Source of the DNA: Pleodorina starrii
Lineage: Eukaryota > Chlorophyta > Chlorophyceae > Chlamydomonadales > Volvocaceae
Assembly (NCBI GenBank): GCA_030267565.1
Contig: BRXU01000020.1
Span: 2,001,501-2,065,500 of the forward strand
Length of the DNA stretch: 64,000 bases
Direction: 5' to 3'
In this document: piece after piece, positions 59,142 to 64,000 of the stretch
How positions within the stretch are numbered: the first letter of the stretch is position 1
Layout of the letters: the number at the start of each line of letters is the position of its first letter
Position numbers and translations under genes: made by a program
Notes under the pieces: generated by a model
What the model was told of the DNA's origin: nothing
Database searches by the model: none
The model's input: only the letters and a program-made list of their open reading frames with translations

Positions 59142-59191
59142 TTTTTTGGGCGGGGCCCCAGCGCGAAGCGCCCAGGGGGGCCCCGCCCTGT
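59142..59191 (-). repeat. GC-rich hairpin element, isolated copy
   Basis: TTTTTTGGGCGGGGCCCCAG through GGGGCCCCGCCCTGT. It is the same hairpin as at 10791-10838 and 59287-59335 but is followed by different sequence, so it can exist apart from the 1.1-kb repeat. Confidence 0.85.
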
Positions 59192-59286
59192 CGCCGTAGC
59201 GCCTCTAGCGTAGCTAGAGAAGCGGAGGCCTTACTCCGACTGGAATGTCCGTCCGATGTATGTAATGTTTTTTTTCGGCTTTTCGC

Positions 59287-60352
59287 TTTTTGGGCGGGGC
59301 CCCAGCGCGAAGCGCCCAGGGGGGCCCCGCCCTGTAGGATTGCCCATGTCCGTGTGCCCGTGGGACGATGGAAGTAATTGGACAAGTGTAGACTTTAGGC
59401 CATCGGACGGGCTGCATAAGTAAAAGAGTACATTCTTTATTGCACGGTAAATTTATTATAGGAACCCAACCTCGTATGAGTAAAAGCCAGTTTGGCAGTC
59501 TCCATGGACCGCGGCCGAGGTCAAACCAACACCTCTCGGCCTATAATTAATTCCAGAAGATTCATCGTTCCTTAAAGTGGAATTCTGACATGACGGCGTG
59601 AAATGAATCTTCGTTTCGGCAAGCAACCAATTATGTTTGCATTGCGAACACTCTTCCCGCGAGCCGCGACCACAGCTCTGCTAGCCGGTCCGATCGTCTT
59701 GACGCATATTACTATTACAAAGGTTGCAACGAGCAAACCATGAGGGGCAAACTGCTGGTTGATGGACGCCAAGCCGCCAATGCACGCACGATTCATCTGC
59801 GGGCCGCCCAACAAGTCCAGTCGGCAACCTAGGGGACTTCTACATTCCCTGTCCTAATGTTAAAGTTATCAAGCCTCCTCTATGACGAATACCTCGGTAG
59901 CGAAGCCTGTGCACTCTCGTCGGCAACTGCACGTCATCATCGCGACCCTCTCAAACAGTTCCGCTGTCCTTCTATTGGCAAGTCAGCCTGTGTGATGTGT
60001 AAATGATACACTGCATGTCTACTGTCAAGTAACTTCAGCCAATGCGCTGGCCGGAAGAGTTGCACAGTGCCGAGACGGCGCGCGATGCCTCGCGATGCTA
60101 AACATGGGGCGAATTGCTGAAAGCTCTGGCTGTCTATCAGCAGGAATGTTGACACTCTCACACTTCACGCCCTCGCCGCCCTAGAATGCAAGGATTACAA
60201 GGGGAACCGACGTTCATATCGGTTGCTAGCCGTACATGCTAGACGGACTGTTCAACTCCACCGCCCTAGCCCTTCAACTCCACCCGTACGGATTGAACGG
60301 GGCCCCGCCCTTTTCCCGGCTTCAAGGAAGCCGACACCAACCCCTTGTCGTT
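59287..60352 (-). repeat. dispersed repeat, copy B
   Basis: Inverted copy of 9633-10839, starting with the GC hairpin at 59287-59335. It lacks the CCCAGAA microsatellite and one of the two internal GTGAGAGTGTC blocks of copy A, and has its own extra GGAGTTGAA duplication near 60240-60280. Confidence 0.8.
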
Positions 60353-60459
60353 TCGGCATTTCTCATCGAAAATTACATTCTGTATTGCTGGATATGCATC
60401 CGTACGCATGTTCAGCCATTTTTAAGTTTGTTAACGGGTGTTACACTGTGGGCGACTCG

Positions 60460-62650
60460 CCCTGAGACAGGACGAGCACCGGGGGCCCTGACCGGGCCGA
60501 GACACAGCGCAGGGGCGGGCGCGCGGCTACGTCCGTCTGTTCCGCCGCGCGCGCCTCACTCCCTCACTCGCGTCAGCCAGGGGCACCCACCACGGCCCCT
60601 GGCCAACCAACTCAGCGGCGCAGACGACTGCGGGCCGCGCTTAGCGGGAGCCACGCGAGAGGCGTCACACACCTCAACCAAAAACGCCTACCAAGACTAG
60701 CTACCACCCCCCACCTGGCCAGCCTCCTCGCGCGCTCACGGGGCTCTAGAGCTCTACGCAAAGAGTGCCTCTGAACGCCCTCTACCCCTGGGGCAGGGGC
60801 CCACGACAACGGGGCGGCACCACCGCAGCCCAGAAAAAAAACGAGGCAAGGGAAAGCCCACCTAGGCCCCCAGACAAGGTCCCTCACGAGAACGAGGGGC
60901 TGAGTCCCCTCACCAAGGGCTCCCACGAAAGCCAGCACAGCAAGGAGCCCAACTGCCACAACGAACACGACAACCAAGGTGCTGCTGCAGGAACCACTCA
61001 CTAAAGCACCCAACCGCACGTTGGCCCGCCAGGCGGCCTCCTCCTGGGGGCTACAGGTTCCCCGACACTGCCCAGCGCGGGGCAAAACAAACACCCACGG
61101 CCGCGGGGGGGATGACAAGCCGGCGCGGCGCCCCCCTGGAAAACCCACTACGGGGCACGGCTCATAGGCGCTGCCTGCCCTCGCCTACCACGCAGAGAAA
61201 ACCTGCCCCTCCGTCCCTGGCCGCCTGCGGAGCCCAGCACCACCTACCCTCCCTCTGCAACCCCTCCCTCTCCACCTCTCCCTCTCCCTAAAGCGCCAAA
61301 ACTGCAGGCCTCCCGCGCCGCACTCCTCAGCCGCCAGACAGCACAAAACCGCCCCTTACTCCTCGACGGGCCCCGTCTCCCGGGAAGAGGGTACACACCC
61401 ACACTCACACCAGACAAAGCACACAGGCCTGCTCCTTCCCCTCCCTGCTAGCCCACGAGACCCTCGGCCAGGAAACCCTTGCCCGCACGCCCAGCCCTCC
61501 CCTTGCCCACCGCCCTTCCTGCTCTCCTCGCTCCACTCGCCCTCTCCAGGCTCCCCCCCAGCCCTCCAATCCCCCCCACCCTCCTCCCCCCCACCGCCCG
61601 CTCCCTCCTCCCCTCCAACCAACGCCCCTGCCCCGTCACTAGCACAGCTGCTTAGGCCGTGATCTCCACCGGGGCTGCGCACCGCATTCGCTCCTCAACG
61701 ACCGCTAGGATGGGGTGCTGCGGCCCCACTCTGTCCCAGCCGTGCCGGGGGGTCTCCAGCGCCGCGAACGAGCGCAAGCGCGCCCAGAAGTCCGTCACCG
61801 CGCGGGCGCGCGCCCGGTCCAGCGGCGAGGCTTCGGCTGCACCCCGTGCTGCTGCCGCTGCTGCCCCTACTGCTGCCGCCGCCGCTTCCCCCGCCGCCAC
61901 CTCTCCGGCCCCTGCTTCCTGCGTCGGTGATTCACCCGCGGGGGCGTTCAGCGCGGGTCCCTCCTGCTGTGTTGCCCCTCCCTCCCGGGCGAAGAAGTCG
62001 GTGATGGCCCGCTGGCGCGGTCCCTGTCGCTGGGGCTGCTCTGGCTGGGGCTGCACCTGTTGCTGCTGCTGTTGCTGCTGCTGCCCCGTCGCTGCTGCGG
62101 CCCCATCCCGCCCCTGCCTTCGGGTTGCTGCTCGAAGGCAGCACCTTCCGACTTCCATGGCGGACAGCGCCGCTAGGGCGATCACGTCCCAGGGGGCCTG
62201 CTCACACCCAGGTGGCGCTTGGGCGAGCCAGAGTTGCTGCCGGGTGGTGGTGGCCCCCGCTGCTGCTTGGGGGGGTGGCAGGTGCCGGTCGATCTGCTCC
62301 CGAACGGCCCTCGCGACCGGGCATTCCCAGAAGTGGTGCAGTCGCGGGGAGCAGGGTCGGCCGGCATCGGCCTCCCCATAGGCCCCGCACCCGCACGCCT
62401 CAATGGGCACCCGGGCCAGGTGTGTGTTGCCAGGCAGGGGTACGCCGTCCACCGCTAGGCGCCACATAGTCTCCTTGTTGTCGTTCTCCCAGCGCACTCC
62501 GGACCACAGGCGTGCCTGGGTTGCCCGGAAACGGCTGAGCTCGGCGGCGAGGTGGGGAGGCGCCTGGTTCTCCGGCGTGCTCAGGGCCTCACTCAACATG
62601 GCCACAACATACACAGCCCCGCAAGCATCCCCACCGCTATAAACCCGGGA
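60460..62650 (-). mobile_element. 5'-truncated non-LTR retrotransposon 3' end
   Basis: The minus strand is open from 62614 to the stop at 61652, about 320 residues. It reads WRLAVDGVPLPGNTHLARVP, then a zinc-knuckle-like CGCG...HHFWECPVARAV typical of the region after the reverse transcriptase domain, then Gln-rich and Ala-rich segments. The GC-rich stretch 61651-60460 would be its long 3' untranslated region and ends near a minus-strand TGTAA (about 60447). No reverse transcriptase core remains, so it is dead on arrival. I could not find a target duplication. Confidence 0.65.
61652..62614 (-). CDS. C-terminal fragment of a retrotransposon polyprotein
   Basis: Open frame within the truncated element. 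It holds the Cys/His cluster (CGCGAYGEADAGRPCSPRL then HHFWECP) that follows the reverse transcriptase/RNase H region in many non-LTR elements, then a run of nine glutamines and an ITDFFAREGG segment echoed later as VTDFWARLRS. It has no start of its own element and is probably not expressed as a functional protein. Confidence 0.6.
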   Translation of the reverse strand: MYVVAMLSEALSTPENQAPPHLAAELSRFRATQARLWSGVRWENDNKETMWRLAVDGVPLPGNTHLARVPIEACGCGAYGEADAGRPCSPRLHHFWECPVARAVREQIDRHLPPPQAAAGATTTRQQLWLAQAPPGCEQAPWDVIALAALSAMEVGRCCLRAATRRQGRDGAAAATGQQQQQQQQQVQPQPEQPQRQGPRQRAITDFFAREGGATQQEGPALNAPAGESPTQEAGAGEVAAGEAAAAAVGAAAAAARGAAEASPLDRARARAVTDFWARLRSFAALETPRHGWDRVGPQHPILAVVEERMRCAAPVEITA

Positions 62651-63003
62651 TCGCGCCAGCCCTTACTTGTTAAAATATGTATGCTAAAATGGCAAAATAT
62701 TTATGATAACACTATGTTCGGAGTGATTTGGAGCATTATGCAGGGCGATTTCGGAGCAAGCAACGTCAGTTCGGTTAGGCATGTGGAACCCGCATCCCAA
62801 CCGCCTCGGGACAGGCCGGGATTACCGTCGTTCTTCCCAAACGAGCTTTTACAATCAAGCACCATGTCTCTTATCGTGCAATATTTCGATCACCTTCCAT
62901 ACTGAAGATTTGACGTTTAGGGTCACGGTCGATATCTCATAAGCACTCGAGTCTACCTATTTTTCACTTCCCTTAAGGACTTCACGCAGACTCTTAATGA
63001 GAG
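62651..63003. other. upstream region of the VSR-like gene
   Basis: AT-richer than the element to its left. It should contain the promoter and 5' leader of the gene starting at 63004. No exon seen. Confidence 0.4.
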
Positions 63004-64000
63004 ATGAGCAGCGTGCATCGTTTAGTGTCAGGGTTGCTTGCGGTTGCGTTTTGGAAGCTTGCAGTGGCAAGCTTGGTGGTCGAGAAAGCTGGGCTAAGCG
63101 TTATCTATCCTCGTGATGCACGCAAAAGTCTTGATGTGTCCATGGCGGACTTCGGCCTGCCCAAGTATGGTGGTTTCCTCAGGTGCGTGGGGCGCTTACA
63201 ACTTGCTTGCTGGTTCCTTTCCGTCCTGCACGCGTTCTCGGTGTTATATGGTGGTTTGCATCTCGACACTGTGCAGGGGAGAACTCGTGTACGTGTCGTC
63301 GCAGCAGCGAACGTATGGCAACAAAACGTATCGATGCTATCCGAGGGACTGCGAATACGGCTGCGACCTGAACGTATGTTTGCTTCGGAGAATACATACA
63401 TATACATAGCAGGCGCTGCTGCAACCTGCGCCTTGCGGTGGGGCCCTGCTATCGGAAGCCCCCTTCCATCAACCCACATCCTGCTGAACGTGGCCTCCCT
63501 CCGTGGCTTGTGTGCGTCTTGCTCGCCACAAAAATTGGCCGCCCTCTCAAATTGTCCCCTTCCCCTCCTCCCCCGCCTCCGACAAAACCAACTTCGTGTT
63601 GCATGTATACAAACCCCGGACATATATATCTCCCGCCCCCGGACGATGCCCCGGGCGTCGGGGACACCCCGGCGCGGCACGCCCCGTCCGTCCTCCGTCG
63701 GCGATACCTCGTTGTGTCGTTCTGCACCGATGCCGACAGCTGGAGTGTGTGTCACATGTACGACAAACACGTGTACATGACACGAAGCCGGTGACATTCC
63801 CCCCCCCCCCGCCGGCCAATGTGCCGTTGTCCCCCTGTCCCCCCCCCTACAGAGCTCCGTCCCCTCGCTCTCTCTGCGGAAGGAGCCCGGCACGGCGGTC
63901 ATCATGCTGCTGGAGCGAGGACCACGTGAGTCGTACATTAACGCATAGAGGCACACACACACAGGCGGCATATGGGGGGCATATGGGGGGGGCATCTGGA
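63004..64000 (+). CDS. VSR: vacuolar sorting receptor-like protein, N-terminal part
   Basis: Three exons seen: 63004-63182, 63277-63373 and 63853-63925. Phases agree and the gene runs off the window. A signal peptide (about 1-23, core LVSGLLAVAFWKLAVA) is followed by LVVEKAGLSVIYPRDARKSL and MADFGLPKYGGFLRGELVYV. These correspond to the conserved opening of plant BP-80/VSR receptors (FVVEK..LxV.SP....., GNFGxPQYGG..xGxVVYP). The third exon (LSLRKEPGTAVIMLLERG) matches the core of the protease-associated domain that binds cargo. VSRs are type I membrane proteins that carry soluble cargo from the Golgi to the vacuole. Exon 2 carries four cysteines (CYPRDCEYGCDL). A further small exon between 63374 and 63852 cannot be excluded, although exon 2 joins exon 3 in phase. 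Confidence 0.8.

Overview
The window looks like nuclear DNA of a chlamydomonadalean (volvocine-type) green alga. It is GC-rich with CTG/GGC low-complexity tracts, its genes are split by many small introns (donors mostly GTGAGT, GTGCGT, GTAGGT or GTAAGT; acceptors mostly CAG), and it carries a complete pherophorin plus a second large secreted Pro-rich glycoprotein gene. I built the gene models by hand from exon-by-exon reading. In every multi-exon model all splice phases agree; no transcript evidence was available.

Layout, left to right. A divergent pair comes first: a DUF2358/SnoaL-like protein with an N-terminus resembling a thylakoid-lumen targeting leader (minus, 882-3149) and phosphatidylglycerophosphate synthase (plus, 3695-7633). 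After repeat-rich DNA there is a ten-exon secreted Cys/Pro-rich glycoprotein of about 1101 residues (minus, 12111-18360), a small charged unknown protein (minus, 19393-20742), an intron-containing tRNA-Arg(UCU) (21986-22068), and a DOMON/dopamine-beta-hydroxylase-like membrane protein in which every copper ligand appears replaced (plus, 23133-29468).

At 29.5-35 kb the sequence is repeat-rich and decayed: palindromes, a 318-bp tandem repeat interrupted by a retroelement tail, and remnants of a broken gene. Gene 35047-44199 (plus) is the most unusual. It has an MGC-type acylation N-terminus, a HET-like module and about 16 armadillo repeats, which resembles an immune or allorecognition receptor. 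It carries a one-base frameshift between the two halves. Next comes a duplicated, broken pherophorin 3' exon (44.3-45.7 kb), a region bounded by inverted repeats and filled with satellite DNA (46.1-51.7 kb), and the intact pherophorin (52215-55544) whose 3' end was the source or sister of that duplicate.

The right end is mostly mobile DNA: a hAT-like MITE with a perfect 8-bp target duplication, an inverted copy of a 1.1-kb dispersed repeat, and a retrotransposon 3' end. The last feature is the start of a vacuolar-sorting-receptor gene (63004 onward), cut by the window edge. There is no sign of operons or any prokaryotic system.
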